Source: Edaphobacter aggregans
GTDB lineage: Bacteria > Acidobacteriota > Terriglobia > Terriglobales > Acidobacteriaceae
Reading direction: 5' to 3'
Length of the DNA: 61,944 nucleotides
Assembly (NCBI GenBank): GCA_022736715.1
Contig: DZDJ01000006.1
Span: 1 to 61,944 of the forward strand
Shown here: one piece after another, positions 24,856 through 34,900 of the stretch
How positions within the stretch are numbered: position 1 is the first letter of the stretch
Layout: each line of letters starts with the position of its first letter
Notes under the pieces: generated by a model
What the model was told of the DNA's origin: nothing
The model's database searches: none
Seen by the model: the letters and a program-made list of their open reading frames with translations, nothing else
Position numbers and translations under genes: made by a program

Positions 24856-26640
24856 CTAGGGAACGTAGTAACGGAAGGAGGTTTCAAAGATATTATCCGT
24901 ACCTTTTGCTCCTCCATCCGGATTGTTCGGGCCACCAGTTCCCGACCAGAGGTTGCGCGCGAAGTAGCTGTACTGCATGCCCAGACGAAGACGTCCTTTC
25001 GCACCAGCATAGAAGTTATACCAGTAGCCGGAGGTGAACTCCTGCACGTCCTTGTTGTTGCCTTTGCAGTTGCCGGTTCCGCTGGGAGAGTAGCTGCCCC
25101 CAGGCAGACCTTCGATATTGCAGCCGCTCATGTCGGCAGAGTAAAGACCGTAGCCCGACCTGCCGCCATCCAGGATGTCGCGGCCCACGTAGTCGCCGCC
25201 ATAGTTGAAGTAGAGGTTAAGGCGCTTGGTCGGGTTCGCTTCCACCGTGCTGAGCGCGGAAAAGGTGTGCAACAGAGACATCTGGCCGTCCGAGTGGAAG
25301 GTCAAGTCCGCAATGGTCGAATCGCCCATACGACCCACACCGTCGCCCCAGAGCCCTTTCAGGCCGATGCTGAGTTTGTTGTGGGCAAGCGGTACACGGA
25401 AGCCGCCACCAATACCACCGCCGACCGCAGAGTCATTGTAGGCTCCGGCTGACGAAGCGGGCGCACCCGGATAAATGCGGTTGCGGAAGAAGCGCGCCAC
25501 ACCGAAGAGCTCCCAGTGTCCCCAGCCCGGCTCATAGGCCACCTTGGCGACCAGTTCCGGCGCAAGATTATAGGAGTAGTTTGCTGTCGGGTTATAAAGA
25601 CCGCCGCCAACGCCGGCGGAACCCAGAAACTGGTTGGTTGGGCTGCTGCCGCCGGGAAGAGCCTGATCGTTCTCCACCGAGGCGCCGAGCCAGAACTTGT
25701 TGGCAAAGTCTTTGGTTACACGGAAACCATATTGGCGGTTCCATACAAAACCCGCGGTATATTGCGGGTCAATGGTGCCGGGAAGAATTTCCGTTCCATT
25801 ATCGAGTCCATGTGTGGTTTCTGCAGTGAGTGACCACATCTGGCCGCCGGTGAAGATCCAGCCACTGTTGAGCGCAGCCTGGGCCCAGAGCTGGCGCATG
25901 CGCAGAACATAACTGTTGCTCTGGTTGTTATTGGAGGTGATGCCAGTGCCGAGCCAGTCCATTTCATAGTAGGCCTTCATGGCCATGCTGGACGTTTTGC
26001 CCATGGCCGTAAGCGCGAGACGCGACTGACGACCGGACCCGAAGAACTCGCTCGTCTGTGCCTGTCCCGAGTTCTCCAGCGGAATGGCCGTGAATGGCGT
26101 GTTGATGCCACCGCCCGTGGCCGCACTGCGGTAAACTGTCGCGGCTTCAATAAAGCTGCCCGCCGGCGAGAGCGTGACGCCCTTGTAATGAATCGTATCC
26201 GGGCTTCCGATCGCCTTCCTGATCTCCTGCTGCCCGTTCTGAATCGTTTCCACCAGATTCACATTGTTGGACTTCAGGTCGCTAACGGCACTCTGCAGGT
26301 TGGAAACCGCCTGCGAATCCTGACCCACTGATGTGCCGACGCTCTCTGCCTTGCTGGAAGCCTCCGCCGCCTGCGCCTTTGCCGACTGCGCTGCGTCTTC
26401 CGCCTGCTGCAGCTTCTCATCGCGGTCCGCAAGCTGCTGCTTCAGCGCGTCAATCTGCTGTTGAAATTCCCCGCGAAGCTCCTGGATTTGTTCTTCCACG
26501 GTCTTCTGGTTGGAATGCGCCTCTGAGGCAACCACCTTGTGCCTTTTGGCAGTGCCGGTGGTCGCTCCCGTCTGCGCCTGCGCGGGTACGATGCTGCATG
26601 CCAGCATCAGCGCTAAAAACGCCTTCAGATTCCTGTTCAT
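24856..26640 (-). CDS. Outer-membrane porin-like protein with a periplasmic coiled coil
   Basis: 594 residues. A signal peptide (MNRNLKAFLALMLACSIVPAQAQ) is followed by a long coiled coil (about 45-130) rich in Gln, Lys, Ala and Glu, then a beta-barrel with many aromatic-polar alternations and a terminal TSFRYYVP stretch. The coiled coil could trimerise the protein or reach toward peptidoglycan, as in some SLH-less porins. Family resemblance is to uncharacterised acidobacterial porins; the solute is unknown. GAGAGG precedes the ATG; the frame extends upstream without a site. Confidence 0.78.
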   Translation of the reverse strand: MNRNLKAFLALMLACSIVPAQAQTGATTGTAKRHKVVASEAHSNQKTVEEQIQELRGEFQQQIDALKQQLADRDEKLQQAEDAAQSAKAQAAEASSKAESVGTSVGQDSQAVSNLQSAVSDLKSNNVNLVETIQNGQQEIRKAIGSPDTIHYKGVTLSPAGSFIEAATVYRSAATGGGINTPFTAIPLENSGQAQTSEFFGSGRQSRLALTAMGKTSSMAMKAYYEMDWLGTGITSNNNQSNSYVLRMRQLWAQAALNSGWIFTGGQMWSLTAETTHGLDNGTEILPGTIDPQYTAGFVWNRQYGFRVTKDFANKFWLGASVENDQALPGGSSPTNQFLGSAGVGGGLYNPTANYSYNLAPELVAKVAYEPGWGHWELFGVARFFRNRIYPGAPASSAGAYNDSAVGGGIGGGFRVPLAHNKLSIGLKGLWGDGVGRMGDSTIADLTFHSDGQMSLLHTFSALSTVEANPTKRLNLYFNYGGDYVGRDILDGGRSGYGLYSADMSGCNIEGLPGGSYSPSGTGNCKGNNKDVQEFTSGYWYNFYAGAKGRLRLGMQYSYFARNLWSGTGGPNNPDGGAKGTDNIFETSFRYYVP

Positions 26641-26980
26641 TTGGCCTCTCACGTTCTGGTTGTGCAATCCGCCAGCCGCATGCCACACAACACCACTTCC
26701 CCCAGGCCATCGCTGACCAGTGAATTTGCCGTGTGCCTGGAATGGCCGCAATTGCGAACTGCTTGCCATTCAGGTTGACAAGCCAATGTGAATAGATTGA
26801 GAAAAGGGGGGCCGATTCATGCAGTCTTAATCGCTTTTTCACGGAATTGCAACAGAAGCGGGCGGAAAGCGCTTCTCCCTGCAAAAGAAGCATCTGCCTC
26901 TAAAACGAAGAGGCAACCTGGCAGAATCCTGCCCGATTGCCTCTCTAATCTTCCCTTAACCTCAAGACTATAAAATGGAC
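26641..26980. other. 340-base intergenic stretch upstream of the porin and downstream of hppD
   Basis: It holds the porin promoter region and the leftward hppD terminator. No gene is seen. Confidence 0.55.
26904..26943 (-). terminator. Terminator of hppD
   Basis: A two-part stem: GAGGCAA/TTGCCTC outside and GGCAG/CTGCC inside. Read leftward it is followed by TTCGTTTTA. It lies 38 bases past the hppD stop. Confidence 0.7.
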
Positions 26981-28126
26981 TTACAAATTGCCGCGCAAGG
27001 CCTGCTCCCGCTCGATCGCCTCAAACAGCGCCTTGAAGTTGCCTTTGCCAAAACTGCGGCTGCCCTTGCGCTGGATGATCTCGTAGAACAGCGTCGGCCT
27101 GTCCTCTACCGGACGGGTAAAGATCTGCAGCATGTAGCCCTCATCATCGCGGTCCACCAGCACGCCCAGCTCGCGCAGCGCATCCATCGGCTCGTCAATC
27201 CTGCCCACACGCGCCTGCAACTCCTCGTAATACCTTCCCGGAACCTGCAGAAACTCCACTCCCTGGTTGCGCAACCGGCCCACCGTATCAATGATGTCGT
27301 CCGTCGCCATCGCAATATGCTGCACGCCCGGGCCACGGTAATACTCCAGATACTCTTCTATCTGCGATTTCCGCTTCCCCTCTGCCGGTTCGTTGATGGG
27401 GAACTTCACCCGCTCATTCCCATTCGACATCACCTTCGACATCAGCGCCGAATACTCCGTGGAAATGTCCTTGTCATCAAAATGCCTGAAGAGCCGGAAG
27501 CCCATCACATGACTGTAAAAATCCACCCAGCGATTCATCTCGCCCCAGCCGACATTGCCCACCATGTGGTCGATATACTTCAACCCCACCGGCCTCGCCA
27601 CCACATCCGGCCCGGCAACCGCCCTGTATCCCGGCATAAAAATGCCTTTGTAATTCCGGCGCTCCACAAAGGTGTGGACCGTCTCGCCATAAGTGGCAAT
27701 GGCCGCCAACCGCACCTCGCCATCCTCATCCTGCAAAGTTTCTGGCCGACGGACACACCGCGCCCCGCGCGCCACCGCCGCGTCCCAGGCAGCCTCCGCA
27801 TCGTCCACCCACAACGCAACATCCTGCACGCCATCGCCATGCACTCGCACATGCTCTGCAATCGCATGCTCCGGTGCCAGCGCCGTCGTCAGCACCAGGC
27901 GAATTTTCTCCTGCTGCAACACGTAAGAGGCGCGGTCCCGCACACCCGTCTCCGGCCCGCTGTAGGCCACCAGCGAAAAACCGAAGGCTGCGCGATAGAA
28001 GTACGCCGCCTGCCGCGCGTTGCCAACGTAAAACTCCACATAATCCGTGCCATTCAATGGCATAAAGTCTTCTGCTGGAGCGGCACCCGTGGCCTGAGTC
28101 GGAATCTGTTCGATAGTTGAACGCAT
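26981..28126 (-). CDS. hppD: 4-hydroxyphenylpyruvate dioxygenase
   Basis: 381 residues with two VOC halves. Fe(II) ligands are visible in KYIDHMVGNV (His), GVQHIAMAT (His) and TLFYEIIQRKG (Glu). The C-terminal GSRSFGKGNFKALFEAIEREQ stretch is diagnostic. It converts 4-hydroxyphenylpyruvate to homogentisate in tyrosine breakdown. The ATG chosen follows GGGAGGG. Phenylalanine hydroxylase, the other entry enzyme, is encoded 15 kb away in this window; homogentisate dioxygenase is not present here. Confidence 0.97.
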   Translation of the reverse strand: MRSTIEQIPTQATGAAPAEDFMPLNGTDYVEFYVGNARQAAYFYRAAFGFSLVAYSGPETGVRDRASYVLQQEKIRLVLTTALAPEHAIAEHVRVHGDGVQDVALWVDDAEAAWDAAVARGARCVRRPETLQDEDGEVRLAAIATYGETVHTFVERRNYKGIFMPGYRAVAGPDVVARPVGLKYIDHMVGNVGWGEMNRWVDFYSHVMGFRLFRHFDDKDISTEYSALMSKVMSNGNERVKFPINEPAEGKRKSQIEEYLEYYRGPGVQHIAMATDDIIDTVGRLRNQGVEFLQVPGRYYEELQARVGRIDEPMDALRELGVLVDRDDEGYMLQIFTRPVEDRPTLFYEIIQRKGSRSFGKGNFKALFEAIEREQALRGNL

Positions 28127-28490
28127 CGCATCCCTCCCGTCGCTGGTCAACCAGATTTCCACACCCGCAGTTACCAGCGAAACGAATCAGTGTAGCAGCC
28201 TTTCTCCAAAACTGGCTGGCGCTTCCGCTCTTCTATCTGCCGTTCCCGATAACCCTCTGAAAACGCTTCGTTTTTTTACCTCGCACCAACTCCCAGCCAT
28301 GCCCACCCTCTGCAAGAAAGCGATAGTGCAACCATAGTGCGCAGGTGTATGCTGCAAGGGAGTCGATATGCACTTGGAAATTCGCCTTATTTTGCCAAAT
28401 TGAACAAAATAGTGTTCGATTTAGCCTCAAATGAACTATGCTGTGCAGTATGTGGCAGGCTTCCTGCTGAGCAATGCGTGATCCGATACT
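28127..28490. other. 364-base divergent promoter region
   Basis: Lies between hppD (left) and the GH20 gene (right). It becomes A/T rich over 28380-28440, as expected for a promoter. No gene or repeat is seen. Confidence 0.5.
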
Positions 28491-30665
28491 ATGCCAAGAA
28501 AAAATCTGACATCATCGCTACGTCCTCCCATGTGCTTGCTGCTGGCCGCGCTTTTTGCGTCTTCGTTCTGTCTGGCCACAAGCGCATCCGCCGCAACCAC
28601 GCCCGCCCTCGTCCCAATGCCACGGGAGGTCCGCGTTACCGGCAGCGCTTCTCTCGAGTCCGGCCTGCGCGTCAGCGTCCCCGGCGGCAATGCCGACGAC
28701 GTTTTTGCCGCGCATGACCTCACCTCGACGCTGGCCGACCGCGGCATTCCCGCAGCCACCGGCAGCGCTTTCGTGGTCGATCTGCTGCGCCTCCACACCG
28801 CCGCTGCGCAGCACAAGCTGAAGACCGCACACCTGCAGTTTGACCCGGCCATGAACGCCGAGGGTTACATCCTGCTGCCCGGCCGCAAAAGCCTGACCGT
28901 CATTGCCGCTTCGTCCGAAGGCATTTTTTACGGCATGCAGACCATTAAGCAGATGGTGCAGGGCTCCGGCCGCACCGCTACCATCGATGAAGTCGTCGTC
29001 CGCGACTGGCCCGCCATGCGCTACCGCGGCCAGGATGACGACCTTTCCCGTGGCCCGGTTCCCACGCTGGAGTATCAGAAAAAGCAGGTCCGCACGCTGG
29101 CCGCCTACAAGATCAACATCTACTCGCCTTATTTCGAGCACACCTTTAAATACAACAGCAATCCGCTGCCCGCTCCACCCGACGGAGCCATGACCGAAGC
29201 CGATGCGCGCGCGCTTGTCGCCTACGCCAGGCCGTACCATATCACCATCATTCCCGAGCAGGAGGCCTTCGGCCATCTGCACCACGTGCTCCTCTGGGAA
29301 AAGTACGCCCCGCTGGCGGAAACGCCCTACGGCTCCGTGCTGGCGCCCGGACAACCCGGCTCGCTGCCCCTCATCAAGCAGTGGTTTGACGAACTGGCCA
29401 GCGTCTTCCCCAGCCCGTTCCTGCACATTGGCGCCGACGAAACTTTCGACCTGGGCCAGGGACAAACGCAGGCTGACGTAAAAGCGCGCGGTCTGGGCGC
29501 AGTCTACATCGACTTCCTCAAGCAGATTTACACCGAGCTGAAGCCGCTCCACCGCCGCCTGCTCTTCTGGGGCGACATCGCCATGAGCTCGCCGGATCTC
29601 GTCAAACAACTGCCGCCCGACATGAAGCGCAACCTGATCGCCGTGGCCTGGGAGTACAATCCCCATCCCGATGGTTATGCCCGCTGGATCAGGCCCTACA
29701 CGGACGCAGGCATGGAAACCTGGGTTGCGCCCGGTGTGAACAACTGGAGCCGCGTTTACCCCAACAACAACATGGCGCTCGACAATATCGTGGGCTTCGT
29801 CCGCGACGGACAGCGCGCCGGCAGCACCGGCATGCTGAACACCGTTTGGAATGACGATGGCGAAGGCCTCTTCGACATGGACTGGTACGGTGTGCTCTTT
29901 GGAGCGGCCGCCGCGTGGCAGCCCACCGGCACCACCCCAACCGAGACCACCATCAACCAGTTTGAGCAGAGCTATGGCCAGGTCTTCCACGGCGACACAA
30001 CGGGAAAAATCAACCAGGCGCAACTGGAAATGATGCAGGCGCACGACCTGCTGAAGCTGACCGCCAAGGTTGGCGACGGCAGCGACGGTCTCTTCTGGCT
30101 CGATCCCTGGAGCCCGCGCGGCCAGGTGATCGCCGCCAAGATTCGCCCCGTCCTGCGCGAAATGCGGCTCCATGCTGAGAACGCGCTGGAGCTGGTGGAG
30201 GAGGCCCGCGACTCGGAGGACCTGCGTGAAACCCCGGCGCTGGATGCGCTGGAGCTTGGCGCACGACGCATGGATTTCATCGGCCTGAAATTTGAGCTGG
30301 CCGACCAGATTGCCGCAGGCTATGCCCGCGCCTACGACATGCAGAACCAGCCGGACAAGCGCCGCCAGGTCTCGCATGAGCTCTCCGCGTTGATCTGGAT
30401 CAATGGCTACTGCCAGGACCTCCGCGACGGCTACTCGCTCTCGCGCGACCTGTACCAGCAGGCCTGGCTGCGCGAGAACCGTCCTTACTGGCTGCGCAAC
30501 GTGCTGGCGCTTTATGACCAGTCCACGCAGCTCTGGCTCGCGCGCATCGACACGATTCGCACCGCGCAGCGGCAATGGATGGACACGCACACCCTGCCGC
30601 CCGCGTCGCAACTGGGCATTCCGCCTGCGCCTGCCGGCATGCAGACGGCCACGCCCGCAAACTAG
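28491..30665 (+). CDS. Secreted GH20 beta-N-acetylhexosaminidase
   Basis: 724 residues. A signal peptide (about 1-34, ending ASAATT) is followed by a GH20b-like domain and the GH20 TIM barrel. The catalytic pair Asp316-Glu317 is in HIGADETFDLG, with upstream RGQDDDLSRGPVPTLEY and active-site WEYNPH and NTVWNDDGEGLF later. The C-terminal 200 residues are helical. It releases terminal GlcNAc from chitooligosaccharides or glycoconjugates in the periplasm. It sits directly before nagA and the symporter/NamZ fusion, making a GlcNAc/MurNAc salvage locus. Confidence 0.93.
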   Translation: MPRKNLTSSLRPPMCLLLAALFASSFCLATSASAATTPALVPMPREVRVTGSASLESGLRVSVPGGNADDVFAAHDLTSTLADRGIPAATGSAFVVDLLRLHTAAAQHKLKTAHLQFDPAMNAEGYILLPGRKSLTVIAASSEGIFYGMQTIKQMVQGSGRTATIDEVVVRDWPAMRYRGQDDDLSRGPVPTLEYQKKQVRTLAAYKINIYSPYFEHTFKYNSNPLPAPPDGAMTEADARALVAYARPYHITIIPEQEAFGHLHHVLLWEKYAPLAETPYGSVLAPGQPGSLPLIKQWFDELASVFPSPFLHIGADETFDLGQGQTQADVKARGLGAVYIDFLKQIYTELKPLHRRLLFWGDIAMSSPDLVKQLPPDMKRNLIAVAWEYNPHPDGYARWIRPYTDAGMETWVAPGVNNWSRVYPNNNMALDNIVGFVRDGQRAGSTGMLNTVWNDDGEGLFDMDWYGVLFGAAAAWQPTGTTPTETTINQFEQSYGQVFHGDTTGKINQAQLEMMQAHDLLKLTAKVGDGSDGLFWLDPWSPRGQVIAAKIRPVLREMRLHAENALELVEEARDSEDLRETPALDALELGARRMDFIGLKFELADQIAAGYARAYDMQNQPDKRRQVSHELSALIWINGYCQDLRDGYSLSRDLYQQAWLRENRPYWLRNVLALYDQSTQLWLARIDTIRTAQRQWMDTHTLPPASQLGIPPAPAGMQTATPAN

Positions 30666-30785
30666 AAACTCCGCCGGGGGCAGACGCAACCTGCTCCCGG
30701 CGTTTTTCACGGATGAGTTGCAGCAAGCAAGCAAGAAGGATCCGGAACGCGTTCGAAAAACTATTCGTAAAGCAGGGATGGCCCA

Positions 30786-31946
30786 GTGCTCACTGTTCTA
30801 ACTGCAGACCGTTTATTGACAGCCACGGAAACGGTCGAATTACCCTCCATCTGGATTGAAGACGGGCGCATATCGCAGATCACTTCCCAGCCGTCCTCCG
30901 CTGTTCCCGCCAACGCCACGCACCTTGACTACAGCGGACACATGCTTGCCCCGGCGTATCTCGACATACATATCCACGGCGCTGCCGGACACGATGTAAT
31001 GGAGGGCACCGCCGAATCGCTGCAATCGGTGGGCCGCTTTCTGGCCACTCGCGGCGTCGGCAGTTTTCTGCCCACCACGGTCACCGCACCGCTGGATGCC
31101 ACCCTGCGCGCGCTGGAAGGCATTGCCGACGCCATCGAATCCCAGGAGCCCTCTACCGGAGCCAAACCGCTCGGCATCCATCTGGAAGGCCCATTTGTTT
31201 CCCACGCCAAGCGCGGCGTGCATCCGGCTGAAAGTATTGTTGGGCCCTCCATTGCGCTCTTTGACCAGTTCTGGCAGGCCTCGCGCGGCCACATCCGTCT
31301 GATGACCATTGCCCCCGAACTGCCGCACGCGCTGGAAGTGATTGAGCACGCTGCCAAGCTGGGCGTGCGCAGCAGCATGGGTCACAGCAACGCCACCGCT
31401 CAGCAGACGCAGGAGGCCATCCATGCTGGCGCACGCAGCGCCACGCACACCTTCAATGCCATGCGCGCGCTGGACCACCGTGAGCCCGGCATTCTGGGCA
31501 CGGTTCTCGATCAGGAAGAGCTGTTTGCCGAGATCATCTGCGATGGAATCCACGTTGCGCCAGAGATCGTACGCCTCTTTCTGAAAGCCAAGGGCCCGGA
31601 GCGCGGCATTCTGGTCACCGATGGCATGAGCGCCACCGGCATGCCCGACGGCACCTACATGCTCGGCAAGTTTGAAGTGCAGGTCGCCAACGGCCGTGCG
31701 CTTTCACATGGAGCGCTCGCAGGCAGCGTCCTCACCATGGACCTCGCCGTTCGCAACCTGGTCGCATTCACCGACGCAAGCTGGCAGATTGCCACACGCA
31801 TGGCCTCACAGAACCCTGCGCACATGCTGGGCCTGGACAAACACTGCGGCACGCTGGCCGTTGGCCACGCCGCCGACATTAACGTACTCACGAAGGATGG
31901 TTTGATTGCCGCAACTTTCCTGAACGGCAAGCAGCATAGCCTGTAA
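30786..31946 (+). CDS. nagA: N-acetylglucosamine-6-phosphate deacetylase
   Basis: 386 residues. The amidohydrolase metal motif HIHG (His62, His64), LEGPFVSHAKRGVHP, GHSNA, ATHTFNAM and the catalytic Asp in VTDGMSATG are all present. It converts GlcNAc-6-P to GlcN-6-P. The start is GTG, with GCAGGGAT shortly upstream; no in-frame ATG is available nearby. It follows GH20 by 120 bases and precedes the fusion gene by 41, so the three are probably one operon. Confidence 0.95.
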   Translation: MLTVLTADRLLTATETVELPSIWIEDGRISQITSQPSSAVPANATHLDYSGHMLAPAYLDIHIHGAAGHDVMEGTAESLQSVGRFLATRGVGSFLPTTVTAPLDATLRALEGIADAIESQEPSTGAKPLGIHLEGPFVSHAKRGVHPAESIVGPSIALFDQFWQASRGHIRLMTIAPELPHALEVIEHAAKLGVRSSMGHSNATAQQTQEAIHAGARSATHTFNAMRALDHREPGILGTVLDQEELFAEIICDGIHVAPEIVRLFLKAKGPERGILVTDGMSATGMPDGTYMLGKFEVQVANGRALSHGALAGSVLTMDLAVRNLVAFTDASWQIATRMASQNPAHMLGLDKHCGTLAVGHAADINVLTKDGLIAATFLNGKQHSL

Positions 31947-31987
31947 CACCCTCCGGGAATCAATAAAGAAGGAGACACAACTCTCGC

Positions 31988-34900
31988 ATGGGCCTTGCTA
32001 CAGGTCTTTCCACAAAATCTTTTTTCTGCCTCGCTGTCTTCTCAGGCCATCGCATGGACCCGCTCGACCTCTTGCTGGTGGCGCTGTATCTGGTCGGCAT
32101 CACCCTCTTCGGCCTGCGCTTTCGCCAGAAGGAGCGCAGCCTGCGCAGCTACTTCCTCGCCGACCGCAGCATTCCCTGGTGGGCCATTGCGCTGTCCATT
32201 GTTGCGGCAGAAACCAGCACGCTCACCATCATCAGCGTCCCCGGCCTGGCCTATGCCGGCGATTTCGGATTTCTGCAGATTGTCTTCGGCTATCTGCTGG
32301 GCCGTGTGCTGGTCTGCATCCTTTTTCTGCCCAAGTACTTCCAGGGTGAGCTTTTCACCGCCTACCAGCTCATTGACAAGCGCTTCGGCGCGCGCCTGCA
32401 CAAGGTCACCGCGCTGCTCTTTCTGTTCACGCGCGCTGCCGCAGAGGGTGTGCGCGTCTTTGCCGTCTCCATCGTGATTGGCATCGCCATCGGCACCAAT
32501 GACATCCTGTCCATCGCCATCATCTCTGTGCTCACGCTCATCTACACACTGGAGGGCGGCATGGCGGCCGTCATCTGGACAGATGTAGTGCAGATGATCA
32601 TCTACGTCGCCGGAACGCTGGTTGGCCTGTGGACACTGGGACATCACGTCACCGGCGGATGGTCTGCCATCCACCAGATTGCAGGCGCAGCCGGCAAGTT
32701 CCACATGATGAGCTACGCGCTCAACCTGACCACCACCTACACCTTCTGGGCCGGTCTGATCGGCGGCAGCTTCCTCACCATGGCCAGCCACGGCACCGAC
32801 CAACTGATGGTGCAGCGTCTGCTGGCCGGCAGAAATCTGCGCGAAGCCCGCCTGGCGCTGCTCTCCAGCGGACTCGTCATCCTGCTGCAGTTTGCACTCT
32901 TCCTGCTCGCGGGCGCCGGACTATATGTCTTCTATCTGCAGCACCCGCCGGCAACCGCCTTCGCCAGCGCAGACCGCATCTTCCCCACCTTCATCGTGGA
33001 GCAGATGCCAGCTGGCATCTCCGGCCTGCTGGTAGCGGCCATTCTGGCAGCGGCCATGTCCAACCTGAGCGCCGCGCTCAACTCGCTCGGCTCCACCAGC
33101 GTCATCGATTTTTATCTCCGCTGGCGGCCCGCAGCCGAGGAGCGGGAGCGCACTTTGGTCTCGCGTGCGTCTACTTTTTTGTGGGCACTGGTGCTCTTTG
33201 CCCTGGCCATCCTCTCCCGTGGCGGCGGCCACGTGGTGGAGGTTGGTTTGTCCATCGCATCGGTGGCCTACGGCGCGCTGCTGGGCGTCTTTCTGCTCGG
33301 CACTCTTACTCGTAATGCAAATGAAAATGGAGCGACACTTGGCATGATTACTGGCTTCGCACTCAACCTGTTTCTCTGGAGGCAGACGGCCGCCCTGCAC
33401 TGGACACTGGCCGGGCACAGCTTCACGCTGCCGCATGTTGCCTGGACGTGGTATGTCCCCCTCGGAACGCTGGTCACCTTCTGCGTTGGATACCTGTGCA
33501 GTCTGCTGCTGCGCGGCACGCGCAAACCGCAGGCAGCAGCAGCAGCCGTGGTGCTGCTGGGCACGCTGGTTGCGCTTCCACATACCGCCCACGCGCAGCC
33601 CAGGCAGACTCCAGCTGCACAACCTGCTGCGGAAGGCCCCGCCAAACCGGACTTCCATATCATCGACAATCTGATGGACGACGCCATTTCGGCGCACCGG
33701 CTGCCGGGCGCTGTCGTCCTGATCGGCCACAACGGCAAGGTCGTTTTTGAGAAGGCCTACGGGCACCGCTCGCTGGTGCCAGACGTGGAACCCATGACCG
33801 AGGACACCATCTTCGACATGGCCTCGCTCACCAAGTGCCTGGCCACCGCCACAGCACTGATGCAGCTCCACCAGAAGGGCCTGTTCTCGTTTGACGATCC
33901 CGTCTCCAAATATCTGCCCGCCTTCGCCGCCAACGGCAAGAAGAACGTCACCATCCGCGATCTGATGACGCACTACTCCGGCCTGCCACCGGATCTTGAC
34001 CTGAAGCAGCCGTGGTCCGGTCAGGAAGAGGGCATCCGCCGCGCAATGGACTCCGGCCTGTACACCACCCCCGGCACCACCTTCCGCTACAGCGACATCA
34101 ACTTCATCACCCTGGGCGCGCTGGTGGAAAAGCTGAGCGGACAGACGCTCGATGAGTACGCGCTGGAGCACATCTACATTCCGCTCGGCATGAAGCACAC
34201 GCGCTTCCTGCCGCCCATCACCTGGCTGCCCAGGATTGCGCCCACGGAGTTCGACGGGCATGGCAGGATGATGCGCGGCATCGTCGACGACCCCACCTCG
34301 CGCCGCATGGGCGGAGTCGCCGGACACGCTGGCCTCTTCTCCACCGCAGGCGATGTCTCCATCTACGCACAGGCGCTGCTCGACCGCCTTGCCGGCCGCC
34401 CCAGCAATTTTCCTCTCAGCCAGAAGTCGCTCGAACTGATGACCCGCGCCGAACAACCCTCCACGGCCCAGCCCGCCGGGGTCCTGCACAAGGTCTATCT
34501 GCGCGGCGTGGGCTGGGACATTGATTCGCCCTTCGCTGGAGCACGCGGCATCCTCTTCCCCATCGGTTCCTTTGGCCACACCGGCTACACCGGAACCTCG
34601 CTCTGGATCGACCCTGCCAGTGACACCTACATCATCATCCTGGCCAACTCCGGCCATCCGTATGAGGTTGGCGCCATCACCTTCCTGCGCCGCGCCATTG
34701 CCACCGCTACCGCCCGCGCGCTCGATCTCTACACGCCGAAGCAGATGACGCTGACCGGCATCGACGTGCTGGAGTCCACCAACTTCGCCGCGCTCCGCAC
34801 CGCCGCCGCGCAGCATGGCGGCCATCTGCGGCTGGGCCTGCTGACCAACCAGACCGGCCTCGACCACAACCAGCGCCGCACCGTCGACATTCTGGCCAAG

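Noticed and set aside
28518-30734. A 738-codon leftward open frame
   Set aside because: Antisense to the GH20 gene with its catalytic Asp-Glu pair; no domain of its own.
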